Shown here in pieces: positions 45,106-53,571 of a stretch of 64,000 bases of DNA. This DNA comes from Klebsiella quasivariicola. GTDB lineage: Bacteria > Pseudomonadota > Gammaproteobacteria > Enterobacterales > Enterobacteriaceae. The translations under genes were made by a program, and so were the position numbers. The notes under the pieces are model-generated. The model saw nothing but the letters and a program-made list of their open reading frames with translations. It did no database searches and was not told where the DNA came from. Numbering within the stretch: position 1 is the stretch's first letter; each line of letters begins with the position of its first letter. The DNA is taken from positions 5,394,001 to 5,458,000 of the forward strand of contig NZ_CP022823.1 of the NCBI RefSeq assembly GCF_002269255.1, in the 5' to 3' direction.

Positions 45106-46371
45106 TTAAACGGTCATCGCATTATCGCGCAGCGGCTCGGTTTTCGCCTTACCCGCTAACGTAAACGCGGAGATTAAGGTGACGGTCAGGGCAATACCGC
45201 CGAGGATCATATAGGTATCCTGAAAGCCGATCCGATCGTACATATTGCCGGCGAAGGCGGAGAGGAAGATCGCCGCCACCTGCTTGGCGAACTGGAAGCC
45301 CACCAGGTAAATGGTCGCCGACAGCCGGACATCAAACACGCCGGTAATATATTTAAAGGCGCCCACCAGCAGGAACGGCACCTCCAGCGCATGAAGCATT
45401 TTCAGCGCCACCACTTCTGCGGCCGTAGTGGCGAAGGAAGAGCCAATCATCCGTGCCGCCATCACCATCCCGGCGATCAGCAGGGTATTCTTCGCCCCGA
45501 TGCGGTTAATAATCCACGGTGAGCTGAACATAATGATGGCGTTACATATTTCTCCCGCGGTGGTGGCGAAACCAAAGGCGCGGGTGCCCGCTTCCGGGGT
45601 CGCGAAGAATGATTTGAAGAAGGTGGCGAACTGCTGATCGAAGACGTCATACACGCAGGCCACGCCGATGACATACAGAATAAACATCCACATCTTCCGC
45701 TGGCGGAACATGCGCACCGCCGTTTTTAAATCGACGGCCGGGCGATTGGCGCCGAGCGAGTCCATCACCTGCGCGGCCTGACTGGTCTGCGGTTTGGCGA
45801 TGGCCACCAGCACCACCAGCAGCAGCGCGGCGGCCGACCCCATCCAGAACACCCATTCGGGATTAATGCTGAACAGCATTCCGGCGGTGGTCGCGCACAG
45901 CGCCCATCCCAGGCAGCCAAAGGTGCGCGCCTTGCCGTATTCAAACCCGCTGTTGCGGCTTACCCGTTCGATATAGGCCTCCATCGCGCCGGCACCCGCA
46001 GAGAAAACAAAGCCGATATAGGCGCCGCCGCTCAGCGCCCCGAGCCAGATGTTGGCTTTCAGCAGCGGAGCAAAAACATAGAGGAAGAAGGGAGCGATCA
46101 GCACCAGCAGAACGGTCACGATCCACATCAGGTGTTTTTTCAGCCCCAGCTTGTCAGAGATCACCCCGAGAACCGGCTGGAAACAGATGGCGAACAGCGA
46201 CAGGCTGGAGAAAACGAGGCCGGTTTCGGTTTTATTCAGGCCAATGACGTCCGACAGCCAGATCGGCAGAAACGGAAAGCAGGTGGCCATGATGAAGAAG
46301 TAGAGAAAGAAGAACAGCCCGAAAATCCAGAAGTTGGGGTTGTTTTTGTGGGTACAGACGGTCGGGTTCAT
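45106..46371 (-). CDS. rafB: oligosaccharide:H+ symporter (raffinose permease-like)
   Basis: This 421-residue, 12-helix MFS transporter of the LacY family is very close to plasmid RafB: FWIFGLFFFLYFFIMATCFP, AGAGAMEAYIERVSR, YGKARTFGCLGWALCA, CVYDVFDQQFATFF. LacY residues for sugar binding and proton coupling have visible counterparts (EAYIERV, the Glu/Arg pair of helix 4, and the Cys-Glu/His region near 300). It imports raffinose, melibiose or related alpha-galactosides. ATG 46371 with GAGGAAAAT is preferred over the open frame to 46416. Lies 41 bp after rafA. Confidence 0.9.
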   Translation of the reverse strand: MNPTVCTHKNNPNFWIFGLFFFLYFFIMATCFPFLPIWLSDVIGLNKTETGLVFSSLSLFAICFQPVLGVISDKLGLKKHLMWIVTVLLVLIAPFFLYVFAPLLKANIWLGALSGGAYIGFVFSAGAGAMEAYIERVSRNSGFEYGKARTFGCLGWALCATTAGMLFSINPEWVFWMGSAAALLLVVLVAIAKPQTSQAAQVMDSLGANRPAVDLKTAVRMFRQRKMWMFILYVIGVACVYDVFDQQFATFFKSFFATPEAGTRAFGFATTAGEICNAIIMFSSPWIINRIGAKNTLLIAGMVMAARMIGSSFATTAAEVVALKMLHALEVPFLLVGAFKYITGVFDVRLSATIYLVGFQFAKQVAAIFLSAFAGNMYDRIGFQDTYMILGGIALTVTLISAFTLAGKAKTEPLRDNAMTV

Positions 46372-46412
46372 TATATTTTCCTCAAGAAGGGCCGCGACGC
46401 GGCCCGATACCA

Positions 46413-48536
46413 TCACACGCGTTGCAGGCCAATTAGAATGGCGCTTTCCGGATCAAGAATGGGCAGCGCCAGCCCCGCCTGCTGTAGCCACTCACCGCTC
46501 ACCGTTTGCGGCGTCGTCATCCATGCCGGCAGCTTGCGCATGGTGTGGCCGCCCTCGCCGGTGATCTGAATATTCGGATGATCGAGGAGCGTCACCTGAT
46601 AGCGGGCGCTCGTCTCCAGCCCCGCCAGGCGCAGGGGCGCCATCAGGGTGTAGTCCGGCATCGCCAGCTGGCTAACGAGGAAAATCGCCTGCGCTTTATC
46701 CGGGCTGACGACGCCATGGGCAAGCGTGGTGGCGTCCGGCATATCTATCCGCCACTGCACGCCGTGATGGATCACGTCGCGCCACTGTTTATGCAGGGCC
46801 GCATATTTCCGGTATCCGGCGCGCTCTTCTTCATCGGCGCTCACCGGATCCAGCTCAAGCCCCATATGACCGAACAGCGCCGTCAGGCCGCGGAAGGCGA
46901 TACTGTGCTGGCGGAAGGTGGCATGACAGTGGCGGTTGCCGATGTGCGCGCCCATCACCTCCGGCGGGAAGAAGTAGCTCATGCCCCGCTGGATGGTGTT
47001 GCGCTCAAGGGCGTCATTGTTGTCAGACGCCCAGAAGCGATGGCTGCGCTTGAGAACTTCATAATCGATCCGTCCGCCGCCGGAGGAGCAGGATTCAAAT
47101 TCAATGTGCGGGAAACGGGCCACCAGCGTATCCAGCAGGCGGTAGAACTGGCGCGTTTGCGCGTCCGCAGCGGCGCGTCCCTGATGCCCGGGCTGCACCA
47201 GCTCGCGGTTCATGTCCCACTTCACATAGTCCACTGCATGCTCGCCCAGCAGCCAGCTCATCCGCTCCAGCAGATAATCAAACGCTTCGGGAATATTGAG
47301 GTTCAGGACAAACTGATGACGGCCGGTCAGCGGGGTATAGCCCGGCAGCGCCAACACCCAGTCCGGATGTGCCCGGTACAGATCGGAATCCGGGTTAATC
47401 ATTTCCGGCTCCACCCAGATACCGAATTCCATCCCCAGCGATTTCACATGATCGATAACCGGCGTCAGGCCGTGGGGATATTTTTTCTCATCGAGATACC
47501 AGTCCCCAAGCGCCGCCCAGTCGTCGTTGCGCCCTTTAAACCAGCCATCATCGATAATAAAGCGCTCGACGCCCAGCGCTGCCGCTTCTTCGGCCATACG
47601 CATGATGTAGTCCGGGTCGTGATCGAAATAGATCCCCTCCCAGGTGTTGAGATGCACCGGGCGCGGCTTGTTGCCCGGGAAACGGATAATCTGTTGTCGC
47701 AGGAAGCGATGGAACTGTTGGCTCATGCCGTTCAGCCCATTCGCCGAGTAGCTGGCATACAGGTACGGTGTCCACAAGGTTTCCCCTTCCGCCAGCGCCA
47801 TTTCGCCCGGCAGATAGAGCGCCTCGGCCTGCAGATAGCGGCGGCCGTCGGTTTTCACCTCCGCCCGCAGGCGATGGTTGCCGCTCCATCCCAGATGCAC
47901 GCCCCAGACTTCACCCTGCATCTCGCTAAAGGCGCGGCTGCCGGTGATCAGGGCCGGGAAATGTTCGTGAGAGGTGCGCCCGCGACGGTTCTCCAGCACA
48001 AAGCTGTCGTGTTCCAGGACCAGACGATGGGGCTGAAACTCGCGGATCCAGCGGCCATGGAAAGCCATCACCTCACGAGCGCGTTCAGCGACCGGCAGCG
48101 TGACTGCCAGGCGATCGACCTGCCATGGGCTGGCGCGCAGATTAGTCACGCCATGACGCACGCTCAGCACGCCGCTGGCATCCAGCGCAATTTCACTGTG
48201 CAGACGCAGGCCGGCATGCGGGTCCTCACTGACCAGGATCAGCGCCTGGCCCTCGCGCCGCACTTCGGTAGTGGTGAACAGCGGAGAGGCATCCAGCCCC
48301 TGACGATGGCCTTCAATGCCCGGCGCGCCAAACAGGCCATGGCCCAGCTCCGCCATTAAGGTCACTGGCGAATCGATATCCAGTCTGCCGTTGGCGACCG
48401 GGCGCGTCAGGCTGTCGGCATCCTGCGGTGAAAAATGGCTTAAATGCGGCCCCCAGTAGACAATTTCGGCGAAAGGACGGGTTTTAATCACAACATCGGC
48501 ACCCGCGCTTTGCAGGTGAATCAGCGAATCAGACAT
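46413..48536 (-). CDS. rafA: alpha-galactosidase, GH36
   Basis: This 707-residue GH36 enzyme cleaves alpha-1,6-galactose from raffinose or melibiose inside the cell; there is no signal peptide. It has an N-terminal beta-sandwich (about 1-280), then a TIM barrel with RFIIDDGWFKGRNDDW, GIWVEPEMINPDSDLY, the nucleophile Asp in YVKWDMNREL (about 441) and the acid/base Asp in RFWASDNNDAL (about 505), and a C-terminal beta-domain. Nearly colinear with RafA of E. coli raf plasmids. First gene of the operon, behind two LacI-type operators. A start six codons further upstream is less likely. Confidence 0.93.
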   Translation of the reverse strand: MSDSLIHLQSAGADVVIKTRPFAEIVYWGPHLSHFSPQDADSLTRPVANGRLDIDSPVTLMAELGHGLFGAPGIEGHRQGLDASPLFTTTEVRREGQALILVSEDPHAGLRLHSEIALDASGVLSVRHGVTNLRASPWQVDRLAVTLPVAERAREVMAFHGRWIREFQPHRLVLEHDSFVLENRRGRTSHEHFPALITGSRAFSEMQGEVWGVHLGWSGNHRLRAEVKTDGRRYLQAEALYLPGEMALAEGETLWTPYLYASYSANGLNGMSQQFHRFLRQQIIRFPGNKPRPVHLNTWEGIYFDHDPDYIMRMAEEAAALGVERFIIDDGWFKGRNDDWAALGDWYLDEKKYPHGLTPVIDHVKSLGMEFGIWVEPEMINPDSDLYRAHPDWVLALPGYTPLTGRHQFVLNLNIPEAFDYLLERMSWLLGEHAVDYVKWDMNRELVQPGHQGRAAADAQTRQFYRLLDTLVARFPHIEFESCSSGGGRIDYEVLKRSHRFWASDNNDALERNTIQRGMSYFFPPEVMGAHIGNRHCHATFRQHSIAFRGLTALFGHMGLELDPVSADEEERAGYRKYAALHKQWRDVIHHGVQWRIDMPDATTLAHGVVSPDKAQAIFLVSQLAMPDYTLMAPLRLAGLETSARYQVTLLDHPNIQITGEGGHTMRKLPAWMTTPQTVSGEWLQQAGLALPILDPESAILIGLQRV

Positions 48537-48571
48537 CAGACATCTCCATAACAAGGAATGTCTTACTGTTG

Positions 48572-48609
48572 ATCCGAAACGTTTCGGATGCCAACCAAAA
48601 CGTTTTGGA
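48572..48609. promoter_or_regulatory. two raf operators (LacI-type palindromes)
   Basis: atccgaaacgtttcggat (48572-48589) and ccaaaacgttttgg (48595-48608) are perfect palindromes 21 bp apart centre to centre, between rafA and the divergently placed regulator region. CCGAAACGTTTCGG is the raf operator type known from the plasmid raf system, where two operators flank the -35 region. Confidence 0.88.
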
Positions 48610-48650
48610 TCCGTGATCGGCTTCAGAATTACGATTTAAAAAACGTCAGA

Positions 48651-49646
48651 TCAGGCGGTTTCACCCGGGATAAATTCTGGCTGCCACAGCACCTGCAGCG
48701 TGGCGAGATCCTCCCCGGCGATTAAGCGGCGCACCATATCGGCAATCTGGCGTCCCACGCCCTGGCGCGTGGACTGGATCACCGCGGCAACGTCGGTCTC
48801 AATGATGCTGTCCTGCGGCAAGCCGTCATACACTACTAAGGCGACGCGGTTGTCACCGGTCAAACGCCCCAGATGGGCGAGCGCCATTGCGGCGCCATCG
48901 CCATGGGTGTTGCAGTCGGTGATAATCGCGGTGGGCGGCTCCGGCAGGCGCAGCAGCTCCAGCGTGGCCTGATAGCCGCCGCGGCGCGTCGGCGACACGC
49001 TGCGCAGCCATGCATCAGATAAACCCGCCTCGCGCAGGGCATCGAGGTAGCCGTTACGCCGTTGCAAAATAAACGCCTGATTATTGTTCTCGCCCAGCAG
49101 AGCGATACGCTGGTGGCCCTGCTGAATCAGATGGCGGGTGGCGCGACAGGTACCGGCATAGTTATCGAAATCAAACCAGGCGTAGGGCTGCGTCAGGCGG
49201 CTACGGCCGAGCGCCAGAAATGGAAAGCCAGAGGCCTGCAGCTGCGCCAGCCGCGGATCGTCATCCAGGGTATGAGCCACGATTAATGCGTCGACGCGAC
49301 GGCCCTGCACCATGCGCATATAGCCATGTTTATCCGCCTGTTCATCATCGGCGATCAGCAACAAATCAATGTCATGGCGCGCCAGCTCATGGCTGATCTC
49401 CCCGACCATCTCGAGAAAAACGTTATTGTTGAGCGGCGCGGGGCGGACAGGAAAGACGAGACCAACGGCATCAATGGTGCCCATTTTCAGACGGCGGGCA
49501 AAGGTGTTGGGGCGATAGCCCCGGCGCTGCGCTTCAGCCTCAACCCGGGCGCGGGTCTCCTGCGACACATCGTCATAGCCGTTCAACGCCCGGCTGACGG
49601 TCGTGACGGAGATCCCAAGTTGTTTAGCAATGGCTTTCAGCGACAT
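48651..49646 (-). CDS. rafR: LacI-family repressor of the raf genes
   Basis: This 331-residue protein has the LacI N-terminal HTH (LKAIAKQLGISVTTVSRALN, residues 3-22) with the hinge RRGYRPNTFARRLK, then a sugar-binding core (about 60-331). It lies upstream of rafA in the same direction, with the operator pair in between. In plasmid raf systems RafR binds melibiose as inducer, so that is likely here. ATG 49646 is chosen over the frame start 14 codons upstream. Confidence 0.85.
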   Translation of the reverse strand: MSLKAIAKQLGISVTTVSRALNGYDDVSQETRARVEAEAQRRGYRPNTFARRLKMGTIDAVGLVFPVRPAPLNNNVFLEMVGEISHELARHDIDLLLIADDEQADKHGYMRMVQGRRVDALIVAHTLDDDPRLAQLQASGFPFLALGRSRLTQPYAWFDFDNYAGTCRATRHLIQQGHQRIALLGENNNQAFILQRRNGYLDALREAGLSDAWLRSVSPTRRGGYQATLELLRLPEPPTAIITDCNTHGDGAAMALAHLGRLTGDNRVALVVYDGLPQDSIIETDVAAVIQSTRQGVGRQIADMVRRLIAGEDLATLQVLWQPEFIPGETA

Positions 49647-49734
49647 AAAATTCCCTGTTTTCGCATAGGAAAAGCTAGTTTCCCGCAATACGGCTATGGC
49701 GTCCAGCGAGCGCGCGTCCCCCGCCGGTGCGGTG

Positions 49735-50283
49735 TCAGTTTTGCTCAGCGATCAGCAGAGCCTGCGTATCCGGCTCCAGCGCCTGAAAAACATGCTCCTG
49801 ATCCGCCGGGTAACAGATATAGTCGCCCTCGCCCAGCTCTTCCGGCGCCGACGTCAGCCCGACCCGCGCCCGCCCCTGGGTGACGATAATATGTTCCACC
49901 GAGCCTGACGGATGGGGATGTGAAATACGGTCCGCCCCGGGCTGGGTTAACAGTAAATAAATATCCCGACGCGCGCCGGGGGGACAGGCGGCCAGTAAAA
50001 TAGCCTGATAGTTCGCCTGCTCCGCCACCACTTTGGTCCCCTCGCCGCGGCGGATCACCTGCGTTTTGTTCACCTGCGGCTCAAGCAGCCGGGCAAACGG
50101 GATATCCAGCGCCACGCAGAGCGACCACAATGTTTCCAGACTCGGATTGCCATTCCCGGACTCCAGTTGTGAAAGCGTGGATTTTGCGATACCTGCCCGG
50201 CGCGCGACTTCCGCCAGCGAAAGACCGGTCCGCGCCCGCTCCCGCACCAGGCTCTTGGCAATAACGCTAATTGGCTGTGTCAT
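49735..50283 (-). CDS. XRE-family regulator with C-terminal cupin
   Basis: This 182-residue protein has an XRE helix-turn-helix at residues 10-65 (RTGLSLAEVARRAGIAKSTL, SQLESGNGNPSLETL) and a small cupin domain (about 105-180; HPHPSGSVEHIIVTQGRARV, GDYICYPADQEH). Proteins of this build sense small ligands and commonly sit next to the gene they control. It is divergent from azlCD with repeated TTCGTTCGAT-type palindromes between them, so it is the likely local regulator of that exporter. The ligand is unknown. Confidence 0.88.
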   Translation of the reverse strand: MTQPISVIAKSLVRERARTGLSLAEVARRAGIAKSTLSQLESGNGNPSLETLWSLCVALDIPFARLLEPQVNKTQVIRRGEGTKVVAEQANYQAILLAACPPGARRDIYLLLTQPGADRISHPHPSGSVEHIIVTQGRARVGLTSAPEELGEGDYICYPADQEHVFQALEPDTQALLIAEQN

Positions 50284-50304
50284 ATCCGCCCCTTAGTTTT
50301 TTAT

Positions 50305-50374
50305 ATCGAACGATTCGTTCGTCTTGAAAAACGATTTTTCTGCGTTCATTATAATGGAAATTCGTTCGATATGG
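50305..50374. promoter_or_regulatory. repeated palindromic operator between the XRE gene and azlC
   Basis: atcgaacgattcgttcgtc contains the palindrome CGAACGATTCGTTCG (50307-50321). A second half-palindromic copy, aattcgttcgatatgg, lies at about 50359-50374. The shared TTCGTTCG words, spaced about 50 bp in the divergent promoter region, suggest binding of the XRE-cupin regulator to both. Confidence 0.65.
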
Positions 50375-50383
50375 CTAAGTGAT

Positions 50384-51043
50384 ATGAAACAAACTCTCTC
50401 CAGTCTCAGCGGAGACACGATAAAAGCGATTGTTTTAGTTTGCCTCGCCGTCGGGGTGGTGGGCATGTCCTATGGGTCGCTGGCGGTGGCTTACGGCTTC
50501 CCCTTATGGGTGCCGCTCTTGCTGTCGGTGTCCGTCCTGGCGGGCGCCTCTGAATTTATGTTTATCGGCATTGTTGCCAGCGGCGGTAGCCCGCTAGCCG
50601 CCGCTGCCGCCGGCCTGCTGGTCAATGCACGCCATATCCCGTTCGGGGTGACCGTGCGCGAACTGGTTGGTCAGCGCGCCTTAAGCTTTATCGGGTGCCA
50701 CATTATGAACGACGAGAGTGTGGTCTTTGGTTTGTCGCAGCCCACCCCCGCGCAGCGCAAAGCGGCCTACTGGCTGTGCGGCGCCGGCGTGGCGCTGATC
50801 TGGCCCCTCGGAACCCTAACCGGCGCAGCCGTCGGCAAACTGCTGCCGGCGCCGGAAACCATCGGGCTTGATGCGGTCTTCCCGGCGATCCTGCTGGCGC
50901 TGGTGATCCCGGCCTTTAAAAACCGCACTACGCTGATCCGCGCCGCCAGCGGCGCCGCGCTGGCGCTTGCCGCCGTACCGTTTGTGCCCACCGGGCTGCC
51001 AGTGCTGCTTTCACTGTTTGGTTTACTGTCGAGGAAAAAATAA
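50384..51043 (+). CDS. azlC: AzlC-family branched-chain amino acid exporter large subunit
   Basis: This 219-residue AzlC/YgaZ membrane protein has about seven hydrophobic helices; conserved segments are GMSYGSLAVAYGFPLWVPLL, GASEFMFIG and LLVNARHIPFG. With AzlD it forms a two-subunit exporter; characterised relatives export valine, leucine or azaleucine. The ATG at 50384 was chosen because the upstream open frame crosses the palindromic operator. The stop codon overlaps the azlD start (TAATG). Confidence 0.88.
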   Translation: MKQTLSSLSGDTIKAIVLVCLAVGVVGMSYGSLAVAYGFPLWVPLLLSVSVLAGASEFMFIGIVASGGSPLAAAAAGLLVNARHIPFGVTVRELVGQRALSFIGCHIMNDESVVFGLSQPTPAQRKAAYWLCGAGVALIWPLGTLTGAAVGKLLPAPETIGLDAVFPAILLALVIPAFKNRTTLIRAASGAALALAAVPFVPTGLPVLLSLFGLLSRKK

Positions 51044-51366
51044 TGGGCAATATGACGCTGTTTATCGCCGGTATCGCCATCCTGTCACTGGGAACCTATC
51101 TGATGCGTCTCGGCGGCGCGAAGCTCGGCAATCGGCTGGCGTTTTCCGAGCGCTCGCAGGCGCTGCTTTCCGATGCGGCGACGGTACTGCTTTTTTCCGT
51201 CGCCCTGGCTACCACCTTCTATGAAGGCGCACACTTCGCCGGCATGGCGCGCGTCCTGGGCGTTGCTTTCGCTGTGTTCCTCGCCTGGCGCAAAGTCCCG
51301 CTGATCGGCGTGATTATCGCCGCAGCGGTAGTGACGGCGCTGCTGCGCCTGGCGGGTATGCCCTAG
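51043..51366 (+). CDS. azlD: AzlD-family exporter small subunit
   Basis: This 107-residue membrane protein has four hydrophobic segments: LGTYLMRLGGAKLGNRL, LLSDAATVLLFSVALATTF and a short pair at the C-terminus. It is the AzlD/YgaH partner of AzlC and starts at the azlC stop codon. Its stop codon overlaps the stop of the convergent P-loop gene by 4 bp (CTAG at 51363-51366). Confidence 0.88.
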   Translation: MGNMTLFIAGIAILSLGTYLMRLGGAKLGNRLAFSERSQALLSDAATVLLFSVALATTFYEGAHFAGMARVLGVAFAVFLAWRKVPLIGVIIAAAVVTALLRLAGMP

Positions 51367-51956
51367 GACGAGTAAGCGTAATCTGTAAAACCGCTGTGCT
51401 GTCGGGCGATCGTGCCTTCAAGCCACTGAATAACCGGTTCGATCTGCAGCGGGTGCCGCTGGTCTATCGTCAGTACAGGTCCTAACGACATGGGCTGCGC
51501 CCGCCCGGCCAGCTGGGCCAGCTCCGGCAGATACTCTTCTCCGGGGTGGCCCGGCGGCCGCGTCGCCAGCCGCGAGGCATAGCGCGCGACGGCCAGCTCC
51601 GGAGAGATATGGTTCCAGACCTCAATCACCTGCTCCACGCCCGCCTGCTGTAGCAGTCTCTGCAAGGTCTCCCGTGGCTGAAAGCCGAACCAGGCGTCGA
51701 TCAACCAGACCATGCTGGCAGGCGATGCGCCGACAATCGACCAAATCACCTCATACGCCGCGCAGCCCAGCTGGCGATTCATCGGCCGGTCGACAGGGGC
51801 CAGGCGCGCCATAAACGGCTCTTTGATGCCGTCGATCGTCAACACCGGCAGGCTAAAGGTCTCCGCCAGCAAACGGGTAATGGTACTCTTCCCGGAAGCC
51901 GGAATGCCGTTGATTAAAATGGCCGTTTTACAGCCTGGCGTCAGATGTCTGTTCAT
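51363..51956 (-). CDS. P-loop kinase-like protein (AAA_33 type) of the PTS operon
   Basis: This 197-residue protein has a clear Walker A motif, NGIPASGKST (about 17-26), followed by TIDGIKEPF and later hydrophobic beta-strands (MVWLIDAWFGF, QVIEVWNHIS), like small nucleotide-dependent phosphotransferases (zeta-toxin/gluconate-kinase-like). The substrate cannot be told. It starts inside the IIA stop codon (ATGA overlap), so it is the last gene of the PTS / PfkA-like / aldolase operon and probably part of that pathway. The last 4 bp overlap azlD. Confidence 0.75.
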   Translation of the reverse strand: MNRHLTPGCKTAILINGIPASGKSTITRLLAETFSLPVLTIDGIKEPFMARLAPVDRPMNRQLGCAAYEVIWSIVGASPASMVWLIDAWFGFQPRETLQRLLQQAGVEQVIEVWNHISPELAVARYASRLATRPPGHPGEEYLPELAQLAGRAQPMSLGPVLTIDQRHPLQIEPVIQWLEGTIARQHSGFTDYAYSS

Positions 51957-52390
51957 AATAATGCGACGACCTCCTCCCGACTGCGGGCCGTCCGCAGTTT
52001 GGCCATCGTTTCATTGTTATCGAGCAAGGCGACGATGGCACGAATGCCCTCCTCGATGTGCGCATTGCTGTCCTGAGCGCCAAACATAATGACAATATCC
52101 GCCTTTTCACTGTCCGCAAATGGGATAGGCTTTTCCAGCACCACCAGGCTAAAGCAGTTGCGTCTGACGCCGCACTCGGGGCGGGCATGGGGGATGGCAA
52201 TCCCTTCATCAAAAACATAATAGGCGCCATGGTTCAGAGTATTGGCGATCACCGCCTGGCTATATTCCGCCGAAATAAAGCCTTTCGCCTCCAGCGGGCG
52301 GGCAGCCAACTTTATTACCCGCTGCCAGTCAGATTCCACAACGCCAACCTGTATTGCATCGGCCTCAATAAGCAGTTCTTTTATGGTCAT
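51953..52390 (-). CDS. PTS sugar transporter subunit IIA (ascorbate/Ula type)
   Basis: This 145-residue PTS EIIA of the mannitol-fructose fold carries the phospho-accepting His68 in EGIAIPHARPECGV, the same position as in UlaC. FSLVVLEKPIPF and the C-terminal IEEGIRAIVALLD also fit. It accepts phosphate from HPr and passes it to the separate IIB. It is separated from IIB and IIC by the aldolase and a small unknown gene in the same operon. The family resemblance is to ascorbate PTS, but no other ascorbate gene is present. Confidence 0.88.
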   Translation of the reverse strand: MTIKELLIEADAIQVGVVESDWQRVIKLAARPLEAKGFISAEYSQAVIANTLNHGAYYVFDEGIAIPHARPECGVRRNCFSLVVLEKPIPFADSEKADIVIMFGAQDSNAHIEEGIRAIVALLDNNETMAKLRTARSREEVVALL

Positions 52391-52399
52391 TCTCTGTTC

Positions 52400-52669
52400 C
52401 TAAATATTGCGGCGAATAATATTGCGTAAATTATCAATCTGCAGAAACAGCGCATCGATATCCTGCCGGTGGCTCTTACTTTTGGCATATACCGATAGTG
52501 CCCGGTTGTAAGTCAACATCAATGTTTTTTGCACGTCGCTATTATCGGGCTTGCGCTGTAATTCGCCTTCCAGTCTGGCGATCTCTTCCGCCAGCTGACG
52601 GGACTGTTGATCATAATCCTGCAGCGGGCTTTGCTCTTTTTTCCACAACGTTTTCAATGATTCAAACAT
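52400..52669 (-). CDS. small coiled-coil protein of unknown function in the PTS operon
   Basis: This 89-residue, soluble, highly charged protein starts MFESLKTLWKKEQSPLQDYD and is predicted mostly helical with two coiled-coil-like stretches (about 20-45, QQSRQLAEEIARLEGELQRK, and about 70-89, DIDALFLQIDNLRNIIRR). I recognise no domain. Ribosome site GGGAGG lies upstream of ATG 52669; an earlier in-frame ATG would add 11 residues. It sits between the aldolase (59 bp) and IIA (9 bp) genes, so it is very probably translated and related to this PTS. A scaffold or regulator role is only a guess. Confidence 0.7.
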   Translation of the reverse strand: MFESLKTLWKKEQSPLQDYDQQSRQLAEEIARLEGELQRKPDNSDVQKTLMLTYNRALSVYAKSKSHRQDIDALFLQIDNLRNIIRRNI

Positions 52670-52728
52670 AGCAAGCTCCCTCCCTGGCGGAAGACAGGGC
52701 AACGAAATAGAGTGTGATAGAGAAAACG

Positions 52729-53571
52729 TTATTTAAATAACGCCATTTTTTCCATTAAGACGTCAGTGACCGCCTGGTTGGCGGGAATTAAAAATTTCCG
52801 GACACTGTCATTCACTTTTCCTTTCTCAAACGTCGTCTTACAGCGGTCGACCCATTGCACGTTCATTTCCGTGCCGACGTTCACTTTATTAATCCCTTCG
52901 GTGACGGCCAGCCGCATATCCTCATCACTGACGCCGGTGCCACCATGCAGCACCAGCGGCACGCCGGTCGCTTCGCTTATCGCCTTCAGCCGCGCATGCT
53001 GTATCTGCGCTTTACCGGTGTACAGGCCATGCACTGTGCCCACGGAGATGGCCAGCATATCGACCTGCGTCTCCTGCACAAAACGTTTCGCGTCTTCAAC
53101 GGTAGTAAAACAAATATCTTCCGCCGCCACCGCTTTTCCATCCTCTGATCCGCCGATTGCCCCCAGTTCGCCTTCGACCGTAATATTCCGCGGGCGGGCC
53201 ATCTCCACCACAATTCGCGTATTACCGATATTTTCCTCGAGGCTTAAATGAGAGCCGTCGTACATCACCGAAGAAAAGCCCGCATTCATTGCCGTCTCGA
53301 TGGCCTTAATATCGGAACAGTGATCAAGATGCAGGCAGGTTGGGATATTTTCGCTGTCAGCTAATGAACACACGGCATCGACCAGTAACCGATACCCCAG
53401 ATACTCTGCGGTACCGGTTGAAATTTGGATCATTAACGGACTATGACTGTTTTGCGCGGCTTTAAAAAATGCCGGCAACATCTCAATACAGTGTAAGTTA
53501 AACGAGCCAATCGCTTTGAAATTTCTCTCCTGAGCGATATTTAAAATCTCATTAAAATTATACAGACTCAT
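52729..53571 (-). CDS. class II ketose-bisphosphate aldolase (GatY/KbaY/Fba family)
   Basis: This 280-residue zinc aldolase has the zinc/catalytic motif LHLDHCSD (His81, Asp83, His84), Glu135 in VEGELGAIGG, His181 (GTVHGLY) and His209 (VLHGGTGVSDED), the complete class II set. The order and length resemble tagatose-bisphosphate aldolases (GatY, KbaY) more than long FbaA. It should split a ketohexose 1,6-bisphosphate into dihydroxyacetone phosphate and glyceraldehyde 3-phosphate; the stereochemistry (fructose, tagatose or other) cannot be decided. ATG 53571 is better spaced from GGGGAA than the ATG at 53577. It overlaps the IIC stop region. Confidence 0.9.
   Translation of the reverse strand: MSLYNFNEILNIAQERNFKAIGSFNLHCIEMLPAFFKAAQNSHSPLMIQISTGTAEYLGYRLLVDAVCSLADSENIPTCLHLDHCSDIKAIETAMNAGFSSVMYDGSHLSLEENIGNTRIVVEMARPRNITVEGELGAIGGSEDGKAVAAEDICFTTVEDAKRFVQETQVDMLAISVGTVHGLYTGKAQIQHARLKAISEATGVPLVLHGGTGVSDEDMRLAVTEGINKVNVGTEMNVQWVDRCKTTFEKGKVNDSVRKFLIPANQAVTDVLMEKMALFK

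Noticed and set aside
46506..48359. Open frame of 617 residues antisense to rafA
   Set aside because: The sense strand encodes a full GH36 enzyme with catalytic residues. The antisense product is compositionally biased with no domain.
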